Positions 43,618 to 53,400 of a stretch of 64,000 nucleotides of DNA are shown in pieces. Source of the stretch: UBA2033 sp035345875 (lineage in GTDB: Bacteria > Spirochaetota > Leptospiria > Leptospirales > Leptospiraceae); assembly GCA_035345875.1 (NCBI GenBank), contig DAORDH010000008.1:62001-126000 (forward strand). Reading direction: 5' to 3'. The notes below the pieces were generated by a model. The model ran no database searches and was not told the origin of the DNA. It saw nothing but the letters and a program-made list of their open reading frames with translations. The translations under genes were made by a program, and so were the position numbers. Within the stretch, counting starts at the first letter, position 1, and the number at the start of each line of letters is the position of its first letter.

Positions 43618-45792
43618 ATGCTTCTTCGTCATTGTAAGGAATGCATATATGCGTTCCCTACTTGTGCGATTATTTTTCTCTTCTCCATATTACCGATATC
43701 CGCATTAGATACAATCGATATCAACACATGTAATCCGAATTGTGTAATCGGAAAGAATTTGGAAATCCTAGAAGACAAGACAAATACATTGACGATTAAC
43801 GATATTCGCGATCCCCGCAGGGACAAGGCATGCCTTGTCCCTGCGGATACGACAACAGAACCTTGTTGGAAGAAAAGCGAATCAGACAAACCAAATTTTG
43901 GAATATCTGCATCTGCCTATTGGGTGCGATTTAAAGTTGCGAATAATACGGATAAGCCGGTAAGATATTTTTTGGAATTGTATTATCCTCAATTAGATTA
44001 CGCCCATTTTTATTACTACCAAAATGGACATATAAAAGAAATTGTTTTAGGTGATAGAATTTCATTTTACAAAAGAACTCTTCCTAATAGAAATCCTTTA
44101 TTTGAAATTAAAATGAAAGCCCAAAAGGAAGGAGTATACTTTATGAAGTTTACTTCTCAAGGCACAGTTACATTTCCACTCTCTTTATGGGAGCCGAAAG
44201 CTTTTTATGACTATGACCATAATATGCAAATGTATTATGGATTCTATTTTGGGATTCTTTTTGTAATGGCAATGTATAATCTTTTTCTTTATTTTTCTAT
44301 CCATGATAAAGTATATTTATTCTATGTTTTTTACTTGGTTGGTATTAGCTCTGTTGCATCATTACAGGCAGGTTTTGCTTATGAATATTTATTTCCTGAT
44401 AGTCCAAGTTTTATTAATATATACTTCTTTATTAGTATTGCAGAGGCTGGTTTTGGTATTATATTATTTACGCGAAGTTTCTTAAATACAAAAATTCAGT
44501 TACCTAAAGTCGATTGGATTTTAAAGGTTTACTTTATCCTTTTTATAGTTCTTTTCATTGGCGGGGTGTTTTTACCTTATCATAGTGTTATTCCTTTCTC
44601 GGCATTGCTAATGATCATAACTCCAACGACTTGTTTTATCATTGCCTTCATACTCTTACGAAAAGGATACCGCCCAGCTCGTTTGTATTTTTTAGCGTGG
44701 TCTTTGCAAATCATATCAACAATTATGTTTGCATTTAGAGGAATAGGTCTTTTGCCAACACACTTTATCATTGTGCATGGCTTTGAAGTAGGTTCAGTAA
44801 TTGAAGTAATCCTCCTATCACTTGCACTCGCTGATCGTATCAACATTCTCAAAAAAGAAAAAGAGGAATCCCAAAAAGCGTTAATAGCCAAACAAGAAGA
44901 AGCAATTGCAATACAAAAAGAATTAATTTCTTCCTACGCCCGCTTTGTCCCTGAACAACTTCTAACATTTCTAGGAAAAGACATCATCACAAAAGTAGGA
45001 CTTGGAGATTCTGTGCAAAAAGATATGACGATTTTATTTTCCGACATACGCGCGTTTACCTCTATTTCGGAAAGTTTGAGTCCGAGTGAGAACTTTGGAT
45101 TTATCAATTCTTATTTGGAAACAATGGGACCGATCATTCGTAAACACAATGGATTTATCGATAAATACATTGGAGATGCGATCATGGCTTTGTTTCCACA
45201 AAAGCCTTCTGATGCAATCGATGCTTCCATTGAAATGTTAGAAGAATTGCATAAACTAAACGTTAAACGAAAAGCAAAGGGCTATTCTCCGATTTCGATT
45301 GGAATTGGAATTCATACAGGAAGTCAAATGCTTGGAATCATTGGAGAAAAAGAGAGAATGGAAGGGACAGTGATTTCAGATGTAGTCAATACCGCCTCTC
45401 GTTTAGAGGGGCTAACAAAGGCATACTCCACAGCCCTTCTTGTAAGTGAAGATGTTCTAGATGGAGTAGCGGATAAAGACAAATACGAATTTCGTTTTCT
45501 TGATACAGTGAAAGTAAAAGGCAAAAATAAAGCCGTTCGTATATTTGAAATTCTAAATGGGGTCTCTCCTCGAATCCGTGAATTGAAACTTCAAACCAAG
45601 CCAGATTTCGAAGCTGGAATTAATTTTTATTATTCTAAAAATTTCAAAGACTCCATCAAAAAGATGAAATCAGTTTTGAAAAAAGACTCCAAAGATAAAG
45701 CTGCAGAGCTTTACATTGAAAGATGTAATTTCTATTCTAAGAATGGAGTTGATCCTAACTGGGATGGAATTGAAAAATTGGATTTTAAGTGA
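43618..45792 (+). CDS. 7TMR-DISM sensor adenylate cyclase (class III)
   Basis: The protein has a signal sequence (AFPTCAIIFLFSILPISALD), a 7TMR-DISM extracytoplasmic domain (SAYWVRFKVANNTDKPVRYF onward), seven membrane helices (about residues 205-400), a coiled coil (ILKKEKEESQKALIAKQEEA) and a class III cyclase domain. The cyclase has both metal Asp residues (ILFSDIRAFTSISES and KYIGDAIMALFP), the Lys and Asp expected for ATP specificity (DKYIGD and VISDVVNTASRLE) and the transition-state Asn and Arg. About 60 C-terminal residues are TPR-like. I place the start at ATG 43618 because the promoter predicts transcription from about 43535; an in-frame ATG at 43534 would add 28 residues. A 32-bp palindrome lies in the extracytoplasmic coding region. 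Confidence 0.92.
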   Translation: MLLRHCKECIYAFPTCAIIFLFSILPISALDTIDINTCNPNCVIGKNLEILEDKTNTLTINDIRDPRRDKACLVPADTTTEPCWKKSESDKPNFGISASAYWVRFKVANNTDKPVRYFLELYYPQLDYAHFYYYQNGHIKEIVLGDRISFYKRTLPNRNPLFEIKMKAQKEGVYFMKFTSQGTVTFPLSLWEPKAFYDYDHNMQMYYGFYFGILFVMAMYNLFLYFSIHDKVYLFYVFYLVGISSVASLQAGFAYEYLFPDSPSFINIYFFISIAEAGFGIILFTRSFLNTKIQLPKVDWILKVYFILFIVLFIGGVFLPYHSVIPFSALLMIITPTTCFIIAFILLRKGYRPARLYFLAWSLQIISTIMFAFRGIGLLPTHFIIVHGFEVGSVIEVILLSLALADRINILKKEKEESQKALIAKQEEAIAIQKELISSYARFVPEQLLTFLGKDIITKVGLGDSVQKDMTILFSDIRAFTSISESLSPSENFGFINSYLETMGPIIRKHNGFIDKYIGDAIMALFPQKPSDAIDASIEMLEELHKLNVKRKAKGYSPISIGIGIHTGSQMLGIIGEKERMEGTVISDVVNTASRLEGLTKAYSTALLVSEDVLDGVADKDKYEFRFLDTVKVKGKNKAVRIFEILNGVSPRIRELKLQTKPDFEAGINFYYSKNFKDSIKKMKSVLKKDSKDKAAELYIERCNFYSKNGVDPNWDGIEKLDFK
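43815..43846. repeat. Perfect 32-bp GC-rich palindrome inside the cyclase gene
   Basis: The 16-base arm CCGCAGGGACAAGGCA (43815-43830) is followed at once by its exact reverse complement (43831-43846). It is about 69 percent G+C in an AT-rich gene and is read in frame as PRRDKACLVPAD. It has the look of a mobile palindromic element that inserted without breaking the frame. Only one copy is seen in this window. Confidence 0.85.
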
Positions 45793-46261
45793 AACTAGTT
45801 TCCTTCGAAAGATTTTCTTTTAATCTCTGAAAAATGATTCGAAGATTTGTTTGCTCTTCTTTCGATAGATTGTCAATAAAGTATTTATAGATGCATTCTT
45901 TATATTTGACCCAAGCTTTTTTAACTAAGTTACTTCCCTTTTCTGTAATTTCAGCATAGTAGGATCTTCCATCGTCTTGGTTTTTATAGCGGGTTACTAG
46001 TTTTTCTTTTTCTAATGTGTTCATAATTTTTGAAATTCCGCTTTTTGTTAAAAGACATTTTTTAGACAGTTCCCCAAGAGTTCTTTTCTTTTCCCGACTT
46101 TGCTCTAAAACAATCAATACATCATACCAAGCGAGCGGAATTAAACCAGCAAGCGACATTTCCTTTTCGATTTGGAACATCACATCAGCATGAAAGGAAA
46201 GAAAACTTCTCCATGATTCAACTTCTAAAATTCTTTGTTCTTTTTTTTGCTCTTTATCCAT
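45785..46261 (-). CDS. MarR-family transcriptional regulator
   Basis: The 158-aa protein has the winged-helix pattern of MarR: LGELSKKCLLTKSGISKIMN (recognition helix), TLEKEKLVTRYKNQDDGRSY (wing) and AEITEKGSNLVKKAW. It is divergent to a DoxX gene with two palindromes between, so it probably represses both. No Shine-Dalgarno precedes the ATG, and a good minus-strand promoter predicts a leaderless transcript. Its 3' end overlaps the convergent cyclase gene by eight bases. Confidence 0.92.
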   Translation of the reverse strand: MDKEQKKEQRILEVESWRSFLSFHADVMFQIEKEMSLAGLIPLAWYDVLIVLEQSREKKRTLGELSKKCLLTKSGISKIMNTLEKEKLVTRYKNQDDGRSYYAEITEKGSNLVKKAWVKYKECIYKYFIDNLSKEEQTNLRIIFQRLKENLSKETSFT

Positions 46262-46267
46262 AGAATA

Positions 46268-46295
46268 ATTTTACAAAAAGTAGTTGACTTGTCAA
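46268..46295 (-). promoter_or_regulatory. Promoter of the MarR gene, predicted leaderless
   Basis: On the minus strand TTGACA (46295-46290) and TAAAAT (46273-46268) are 16 bases apart. The -10 box ends seven bases before the A of the ATG (46261), so transcription should begin at or next to the start codon. The -35 box lies inside the first palindrome. Confidence 0.6.
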
Positions 46296-46298
46296 CTA
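46281..46298. promoter_or_regulatory. MarR operator-like palindrome 1
   Basis: TAGTTGAC and GTCAACTA form a perfect 8-bp inverted repeat with TT between. It covers the -35 box of the marR promoter. Confidence 0.75.
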
Positions 46299-46320
46299 AT
46301 ATAATTTAAATAGTTTTTGA

Positions 46321-46338
46321 TAGTTGAGTAGTCAACTA
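46321..46338. promoter_or_regulatory. MarR operator-like palindrome 2
   Basis: TAGTTGA and TCAACTA are separated by GTAG, giving the same 18-bp overall layout as palindrome 1. Centres are 40 bases apart. It lies directly before the doxX ribosome binding site, where binding would block transcription elongation or initiation. Confidence 0.72.
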
Positions 46339-46351
46339 ATTGGAGATTAAA

Positions 46352-46801
46352 ATGAATGAGATTTTACAAAAACTTTTTACGACTGATAATAGCTGGATTG
46401 GTTTAATTTGTCGACTTACAATAGGGATCATGATTTTACCACATGGCGCACAGAAATTACTAGGATGGTTTGGTGGTTATGGCTTTGATGGAACAATGAA
46501 TTTTTTCACTGATTCTATGAAACTTCCTTATATCATTGCACTGCTTATAATTTTAGGCGAGTTCTTTGGTGGAGTAGCATTAATTTTAGGAGTAGGAACT
46601 CGTTTCTTTGCAGCTTGGGTTGGAATCATACTTTTAAGTGCTATGTTTATTGTTCACTTAGAAAATGGTTTCTTTATGAATTGGTTTGGAAATCAAAAAG
46701 GAGAAGGTATTGAATTTTTTATTCTTGTGCTAGGTCTGACTATCTCTCTTTTGATTGAAGGCGGTGGAAAATATTCAGTGGATTCTATATTGTTTAAATG
46801 A
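46352..46801 (+). CDS. DoxX-family membrane protein
   Basis: The protein has four hydrophobic segments and the DoxX features LTIGIMILPHGAQKLLGWFG, then GYGFDGTMNFF, IALLIILGEFFGGVALILGV and GTRFFAAWVGIILLSAMFIV. I choose ATG 46352 with GGAG six bases upstream over a TTG at 46340 that overlaps the operator. Control by the divergent MarR protein suggests induction by a small molecule or oxidant (inference). Confidence 0.88.
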   Translation: MNEILQKLFTTDNSWIGLICRLTIGIMILPHGAQKLLGWFGGYGFDGTMNFFTDSMKLPYIIALLIILGEFFGGVALILGVGTRFFAAWVGIILLSAMFIVHLENGFFMNWFGNQKGEGIEFFILVLGLTISLLIEGGGKYSVDSILFK

Positions 46802-46812
46802 TAAAATGAAAA

Positions 46813-46855
46813 TTCTTACTCTAATGAATCAGTCCTCGATTCATTAGAGTAAGAA
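46813..46855. terminator. Perfect 18-bp stem-loop after doxX
   Basis: TTCTTACTCTAATGAATC (46813-46830) pairs perfectly with 46838-46855 across the loop AGTCCTC. It is placed where a terminator for doxX, and for the convergent gene at 46994, would be expected. No T-run follows on the plus strand, so the terminator call is tentative. Confidence 0.55.
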
Positions 46856-46874
46856 ATCTTCTAAAAAGAAGATT
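46855..46874. other. Second small hairpin
   Basis: AATCTTCT (46855-46862) and AGAAGATT (46867-46874) pair across AAAA, directly abutting the 18-bp stem. Confidence 0.5.
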
Positions 46875-46935
46875 GTAAAAGTCTGATTCAATCGGCAAAA
46901 TGGAAGGTTTCTTGCTTAGTATAAACTTTTACAAT
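46872..46935. other. Long-range inverted repeat
   Basis: ATTGTAAAAGT (46872-46882) and ACTTTTACAAT (46925-46935) form a perfect 11-bp inverted repeat enclosing 42 bases. With the two hairpins before it, the 190-base spacer is highly structured. Confidence 0.5.
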
Positions 46936-46993
46936 TTTAAATCTATATTTCTAAACTTTCTTAAAATACTCTTTTTTATTTCTAATAACGTCC

Positions 46994-47791
46994 CTATTCA
47001 AAAACGTGAAAGTAACTGATTCGAATTCCGCGATCCATCAGTCTTTCAGGAATAACTGGAAGTTGACCAGAAACAGCAAGATAGCCACCTTTATAAATTT
47101 GATAACTCAATCCCGGATATACATTCCAAAATTTTGTATTCACATCTACAACTGGGTTGTAAGGTTTTCGATATTCCGTTTCAGCGAATAACCGTAATTT
47201 ATCCGTTACACCATACGATAATGCAAGACCTGCTTGATAGTATCTTCTGAATTCTTCTTGCGAGTTTTCTTTAAAAGCTCGATTGGTTTCCGATTGAAAT
47301 TGTAAATCCACGATTGCTTCAAACGATCCTATCTTCAAACCAAAGTTAAGATTTGGTCGAACTAAATAGAGCTCAGGAGCAACACCATCTCGGGCATATT
47401 GTTTAGATTGTCTATCAAACCACCTAACACCACCACCCCAAACAAAAGCACCGAAGGAGAATTGATGTTCTCTGGCAAATTTTAATCCCACATTGAGTCT
47501 ATCGTATTGAGTTATCGTCTTTGATCCAGATCTTTCCCATTGGGACTTTGTGGTTCCTACTTTGATTGAAAAGTATTGTAAGAATTTATACTCGCCTTCA
47601 ATGTATCCTACTTTTTCTCTTTGATAAATATTGGAGTCCCTTTTTTCTGATACCTGTCCATCAATTCTGACTTTTGTGTAGACTGCGGCTGGTTCCACTC
47701 TTAGAGGAATTGCAAAAGAACTCTGTTCCTCTGCAGAAATTCGAATGATCCCAAATAAAAATAGTATGCTTACTAGAATTTTATTTTTCAT
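46994..47791 (-). CDS. Putative outer-membrane beta-barrel protein
   Basis: The 265-aa product has a signal peptide (MKNKILVSILFLFGIIRISA) and alternating aromatic/polar strands typical of a small barrel: KVGYIEGEYKFLQYFSIKVG, LNVGLKFAREHQFSFGAFVW, RPNLNFGLKIGSFEAIVDLQ, ending ISYFHVFE with a terminal aromatic-rich strand. No named family is recognised. Its start overlaps the SGNH lipoprotein gene by 11 bases, so the two may work together. Confidence 0.65.
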   Translation of the reverse strand: MKNKILVSILFLFGIIRISAEEQSSFAIPLRVEPAAVYTKVRIDGQVSEKRDSNIYQREKVGYIEGEYKFLQYFSIKVGTTKSQWERSGSKTITQYDRLNVGLKFAREHQFSFGAFVWGGGVRWFDRQSKQYARDGVAPELYLVRPNLNFGLKIGSFEAIVDLQFQSETNRAFKENSQEEFRRYYQAGLALSYGVTDKLRLFAETEYRKPYNPVVDVNTKFWNVYPGLSYQIYKGGYLAVSGQLPVIPERLMDRGIRISYFHVFE

Positions 47792-48620
47792 AATTAGTAT
47801 ATCCTTCTAATACGCTTACATATCTTTTCGCGATCAAACTAAAGCCACCGGTGTTCGGATGAATACAGTCCCACATATTTCCTGCCGCTGCTACAGGAGG
47901 TCCACCTAACGTCCTTCTCAAATCAATATATCTCAACTGTGGTTCACGAGTTGTTAAATCTCTCAGCATATTATTGTAATCAGATAAAACATCGACTTCC
48001 AAAGTATTAATTTCTGTATCTGTAAAACCGGCTGAGCGAAGCGTTGCTCTACATCCTGTAGATCCTGGAGCACTAACAACATCTGGATTTGGATAATCAT
48101 ACCCATGTATAATCCAAAGCATTGGCGCTCCCCCATATTTTTGAACTTTATATGCGTTACCCGATCGAATTAGATTTAAAAGAAGATTTTGGACTGTATT
48201 AAATCTAGCCTGTTTCTCAGCCGCAAATCTTCCAACATATGCACTCGGATTTCCCTGAATATCATTTCCTCCCAAAGATAAAAGCATGTATTTTATATCT
48301 GGTCCTGCATCATCTATTACTTTAGTATAGAGTGCTGTATTATAAACAGTTGCCATTGTTTGCCCCGCTAGAGTAGAACCTACCATTTTATAATTGTAGT
48401 TTTTTTCTAACTGCACACGTAACGATTCAATTAAAGGAACTCCAAGAGCAAGGTCAGTCCAACTATCACCTAGAATTCCATACTTAACTCCTCTCTGTGT
48501 AGGACATATCGCACCCACATAGCAAAGAAATTGAGATCTAAATTCCTTGGGCATATCATGCTTCTTTGAGTCACAATTTGTAAGAAAAATAATAAACAAC
48601 AAGATTGAAATGAATTTCAT
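47781..48620 (-). CDS. SGNH/GDSL-type lipoprotein hydrolase
   Basis: I choose the ATG at 48620 (MKFISILLFIIFLTNCDSKK), which gives a clean signal peptide with the lipobox LTNC; an ATG four codons earlier is possible. The SGNH blocks are visible: GILGDSWTDLALG (Ser), LSLGGNDIQGNP (Asn) and WDCIHPNTGGF (Asp/His). The protein is probably an outer-membrane or periplasmic lipoprotein esterase; substrate unknown. Confidence 0.85.
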   Translation of the reverse strand: MKFISILLFIIFLTNCDSKKHDMPKEFRSQFLCYVGAICPTQRGVKYGILGDSWTDLALGVPLIESLRVQLEKNYNYKMVGSTLAGQTMATVYNTALYTKVIDDAGPDIKYMLLSLGGNDIQGNPSAYVGRFAAEKQARFNTVQNLLLNLIRSGNAYKVQKYGGAPMLWIIHGYDYPNPDVVSAPGSTGCRATLRSAGFTDTEINTLEVDVLSDYNNMLRDLTTREPQLRYIDLRRTLGGPPVAAAGNMWDCIHPNTGGFSLIAKRYVSVLEGYTNYEK

Positions 48621-48632
48621 TCGATTCACCAA

Positions 48633-49100
48633 TCAGGAGATGCTGTTAAATGCTTTTATTACATCTGCAGGAGCTTGCACTAACTCAACTAAAACTCCCT
48701 CAGAGCAAAGAGGAAATTCTTCATTTCCTTTTGGATGAATAAAACAAACATCAAAACCGCTTGCCCCTTTTCTAATTCCACCAGGAGTAAAACGGACACC
48801 TTGTTCGCCTAACCACTTAACGCATGCAGGAAGATCATCAATCCAAAGTCCAATATGATTTAATTTCGGATCGTGAACTTTTGGGCTTTTATTAGCATCG
48901 ATAGGCATCATTAAATCTACTTCCACTGCAAAGTGACCAGCACCGATTCTGTAGATGTCCTCATCTACGTTTTCTTTTTCACTTTTATAATTTCCAATTT
49001 TGGTAAGACCCATGATGTCTCCCCAAAATTTACTGAGTTTGTCTTTATTCTCATTTCCAATAGCTACTTGTTGAATTCCTAAAACTTTAAATGGTCTCAT
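48633..49100 (-). CDS. VOC (glyoxalase-fold) protein, methylmalonyl-CoA epimerase-like
   Basis: The VOC fold is seen in VLGIQQVAIGNENKDKLSKF (first metal-ligand region), FAVEVDLMMPID, KLNHIGLWIDDLPACVKWLG (His) and EGVLVELVQAP (Glu). The arrangement resembles methylmalonyl-CoA epimerase, but other lyases are possible. I choose ATG 49100 with GAGGAG seven bases upstream; the frame extends 31 codons further without a good start. It is 12 bases ahead of the SGNH gene. Confidence 0.8.
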   Translation of the reverse strand: MRPFKVLGIQQVAIGNENKDKLSKFWGDIMGLTKIGNYKSEKENVDEDIYRIGAGHFAVEVDLMMPIDANKSPKVHDPKLNHIGLWIDDLPACVKWLGEQGVRFTPGGIRKGASGFDVCFIHPKGNEEFPLCSEGVLVELVQAPADVIKAFNSIS

Positions 49101-49358
49101 TCTAATTCTCCTCTTATTACCATATATCAAAATTAAAAATTGATACAATAATTGAAACTCTATTTTAACATGAGTTTGATTTAAAAATCTCACCCAGACT
49201 GTTTTTTTAGATAGTGTAAAATGAATTTGTAAATTTCCTTTTGTTAAATCAGAAGTTAAGTTAATGAAAAAAGTTTCCTTCTACGAAAACCTTTTTAAAT
49301 AAATTCTAATTCACTCCATTTCATTGGAGGAAAATTTTAAATTTTTTAGTTTATTTCT

Positions 49359-50414
49359 TTATTCGGGCTTGATTCCATACTGTTGCATAACAGAGAGAAT
49401 TTCGTCTGAATCAGTTAATTTATCCACATTCATTTCAATTACTTCGGAAGATTTAATTTTATACCCACTTTCTGTCTCTGTCAGATTTAAAATTCCTATC
49501 TTATCACCTAACACATCAAAAGTAGAGTAAACTTTGACTCCATTCACTTCTAAATATCCAGTTTTATTACTTACTGGTTTTCGAATGGATTCATCCCCAT
49601 AAATTACAATAAAGTTTTTATTTAAGGAAGTTAAGCGAACAGCCTCATCTGTAGAACCATGTAGAAGCAGAATGTATAAGTCCGCTTTATTTTCATCAAT
49701 CGAGATTATATTTTGTAAAGTAGATTCTAATCCTTTGATAATGAATTTTCTTTTTAACTCTCCCGAAAGTGTATATTGAATCGTTGGACTCGTGAGAGAA
49801 ATGATACCTATTCTTTTGTTTCCTTTTTTAATAATAGAGATAGGTTTTCCAACTTTACTCGATCCAAAAAATTTTTTTATAAATACATTAGCTGAATTTA
49901 ACGGATAACGTTCTGAATCTACTATAGAAACTAAATCCTCTTGTAAATCGTTGATCCCCACACCTACAGAAACATAGCCCATTTTGAAAAAAGAATGAAA
50001 AATTGCTTCTGTCTTATTCTTTTTGCTTTTTACATCAAGTGAATTTCCTGTATCTACTAAAATATCCTTGGAAGAGTTTATTCCTTTCTGCTTTAAAAAC
50101 GTATCTCGTTTTGCTAGACCAACAGATAGTTTCAATCCACAGATACAAGAATACAAATTACCAGAAAGAGAGGAACTATAAATAATTCGAAAATCTTCTG
50201 CATTTAAGGAAATGGAAAAAGTTAAAATGAACAAAAATAGAATTGTAGGGAATTTGAAAAATTTGTCATGGAGAAGCTGTTGAATCCATAGCTTCTTTGG
50301 TTTAGATCGTCCATCAACACGTTCAAGAGAACAATTTACTAGCAAGCTGAATAGTTTTGCTTTAAATTTAATTATATGCTTATTATAGAAAATAAAATTA
50401 ATTTTTCGGATCAT
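49359..50414 (-). CDS. Degenerate UshA/5'-nucleotidase-like secreted protein
   Basis: A hydrophobic leader (FPTILFLFILTFSISLNA) precedes a domain that aligns loosely with the metallophosphatase part of UshA-type nucleotidases: FRIIYSSSLSGNLYSCICGL, ILVDTGNSLD and SVGVGINDLQ. The metal-binding Asp, His and Asn-His positions are replaced (SSSLSG instead of TNDxHG; GIND instead of GNHE), so activity is doubtful. No good start codon precedes the leader; the nearest ATG in frame (50414) overlaps the DUF2339 stop by 17 bases and adds about 50 unusual residues. A frame error or a rare start is possible. Confidence 0.5.
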   Translation of the reverse strand: MIRKINFIFYNKHIIKFKAKLFSLLVNCSLERVDGRSKPKKLWIQQLLHDKFFKFPTILFLFILTFSISLNAEDFRIIYSSSLSGNLYSCICGLKLSVGLAKRDTFLKQKGINSSKDILVDTGNSLDVKSKKNKTEAIFHSFFKMGYVSVGVGINDLQEDLVSIVDSERYPLNSANVFIKKFFGSSKVGKPISIIKKGNKRIGIISLTSPTIQYTLSGELKRKFIIKGLESTLQNIISIDENKADLYILLLHGSTDEAVRLTSLNKNFIVIYGDESIRKPVSNKTGYLEVNGVKVYSTFDVLGDKIGILNLTETESGYKIKSSEVIEMNVDKLTDSDEILSVMQQYGIKPE

Positions 50415-53400
50415 TGTCTTGTGGCAAACCTTTGTTATCCTCTGAATTAGAGAAGAGTCTATCTTTGAAACGAGCATAGACAAAACTAGCAATTACAAAT
50501 AAACCACCGATAGAAATCAGAACCAAAACTCTTACATTTTCTTTTAAATTTTGTAAATCCCAGAATGCAATTTTTAATACAGCGAGCCCAATAAGCCCAA
50601 TGCCTGCATAACGGATCAGAGTCTTATTTCTATACACTCCATAGCCAATAAATACAATTGCCTCTAAAGTCCAAATCAAACTCCAGAATCTAACATCAAC
50701 AACGGTCATTGTAAGTAAGATAAACTCCAAAAATAAAGATAGAGTTACAATGTTTTCAAAGCTATATTTATTCGGAATAAAATCCGTTTGTTTGGACTTG
50801 TAAGTTTCTACATTTTTTACTGAGATTAGTAACAAAAGTAGCGTAAATGTGCCTATTGTAAAATCTTTCACATTCATACCACCCGATACATTTGAATTAT
50901 TACCCAAGGTCATATATAGAAAATAAACCATAGTAAGTAGAAGAGGATAATAATAAGAATGTAATACTTCCGGGAAATGGTATTTCTGTATTATAAATGC
51001 ACTGATGTAAACAAAGATCGCAAAAAAGAATAAACTGAAATGGATTTCAGATACAATATAGATGGACCAAAATAAAATAGATATAGTTAAGATATAATAA
51101 ATAATTCTATTTCTAGAAAGAGTATCCTTAGCAAAAATGAAAACAGTTTGCAGAATGCTTAACACGGAATAGCCAATAATTAAGGCTACTCGAGTCGGAT
51201 CCTCTTGAATCGATCCACTCGGAAAGTTTGTATGATTTAGAAAATATAAAACACTGATCAAAAGCGTTAGGTAAGCATAATCGTAGTATTTCTGCATTTG
51301 AAAACGAAACAGAAAAAAGAGATGTCCCAAATGTAAAATCGCAAATGCAATCGATCTGTATTCTACTGGAACCACAACTAAGATAAAACAAAAACCAATT
51401 AATATACTTTGAATATAAGAAAAAATACGAGAAAATAAATCTAAAGTAAAAATATATATAAGTCCAGCAGTCCCAAAAGATGTAATCGTATATGTTACTA
51501 AATTCATATATTCATAGAGACCAACTGGGCTTTTCTTTGAAAAAACCATATCTGCAATTCCCAGAAACAAAGTGAAGAAAGTTATTAAAAGTGAGTTGTA
51601 GATAAAAATTAAATTCTCTTCTTTCTTATAAGCCAACACTAACAGCAAACTATTAATAGCCGCATACGTAAGTCTATAAGGAGGATCAATGAATATATCT
51701 CCTATCAGCATAGCAGAAAATGTAGTAGCAGAAATTATAATTGGATGTAAAATCTTTTTTATTTCTAGAGTGATTCCAATTTTATTTGAGTTAAACAAAA
51801 CAAAAATCCCTGAAATCCAAAAAGGAAATAGATTCGTAAAGGCAATCAATCCTTTATCGCTTAACGCTAGCTTTACATCTTCCCTATATAAACCATATCG
51901 ATAGATTCCTACCAAAAATATAAACCCAGATAAAAGACTACCTTGTTTTAATCCTTGTTGGTATTTGTAATTTACTAAAAAAAATAGACAAACGATCCCA
52001 ATTAAAACAATCGAATGCAAGTAAGGTGAAAAATCTTTTAATACTAGACCAAGTATAGAAAAAAGACTTACCCAGAGAAAAGTTTCCCCTTTAAAAAATA
52101 AGACTTTTAGGAAAGGAACTTGTCTTTGATCAATAATATTTACAGATAAAATATGAGAGTAACGACGTAATAAAACATTTTCTTTCGCAAGAAAATATTG
52201 AATCGAGCTCCCAACCAAAACGAGACTAAAAGAGATTGCTTGATCTATTTGATTTATTTCTGGACTTGATTTAAAAAATAATGGAATAGAAAGTAAAAGG
52301 CTAATTATCATTAGCCCAAATGAAGAGTAGTAGAAATTTCTATTCTTAGATAAAAGACTTATATAAAGTAATAAACCTGAAGCTGGAATCAAAAGAAAAG
52401 CTTGGTATGGCTTTTGAATTAAATCAATAGAAAATAAAACGAGTGTAAATGTTGCAAATAAACCAAAACCATTATAGGCAAATTTATCCAATTTAGACCA
52501 AGCTGAGTAGAATTTCTTGGAAAAGAGAATCATTCCATAAAAAGAAAGTATCATTAAAACATATAACATTCCCCTATTAAAATCAAAATAGAGGGTTGGG
52601 AAATTGACACTTTCAAAGATATACACTGCTCCATATGGAAGAGTGAAAAAACGAACTAGGTTTAAAACTAAAACAGTATATCCAAGATTCTTTAAGTATG
52701 CTTCTCTATATACAAAACCTAATCCAATTAGAACGATAGACTCTAAAAGCCAACCAAAAACATGTCCATACTCACTAAACTTAGATGGAATAGCGAGAGT
52801 AATTAACGTTATCCCTAGAACCAGACTTGAGTTCCATAAAAAATCTCGTTTGTATTTTTTGCCTGCGAATGCTCCTATTATATAAATCGTTCCAAGACTC
52901 ATATTTACAATAAAAGGTCCCCATTCTGAAGGCTCAGGCTTCACATATCCAAGCATTACAAAAAAAGAAAATGCATTCACAATATTAATGGCTGAGCAAA
53001 CTCTCTCAGTTTTTTTATCCACCACTTTCATGGTAAAAGTGGAAATAAAAAATATTATCCAGAAAAAGAGTAAGTATAAAATCGATTCAACATAATAATT
53101 GTGACCAGTTTCAGAGATCTTTATTAAATATCCATTTTCTGTTCTTGGAAGTCCAGAGGCATAGAGCCAGTAATTTGCATATGTCGCGATGATTCCAACT
53201 CCAGTTAAATACTTCCACTTCCTGATTGTCATAATGACAATTAGGCTAACAGCGAGTAACCCAACAGTCGCCATTGAAAAATAATTAAAATCCGAATTTT
53301 CATTTATGGAAATAGTCAGAAAGCCAAGAAAATAAGCGAAGGAAGTCAGAATTTCTTCATTGTATTTTAAACTTGCTCCTATTACAAAACTAGAAGTTAG

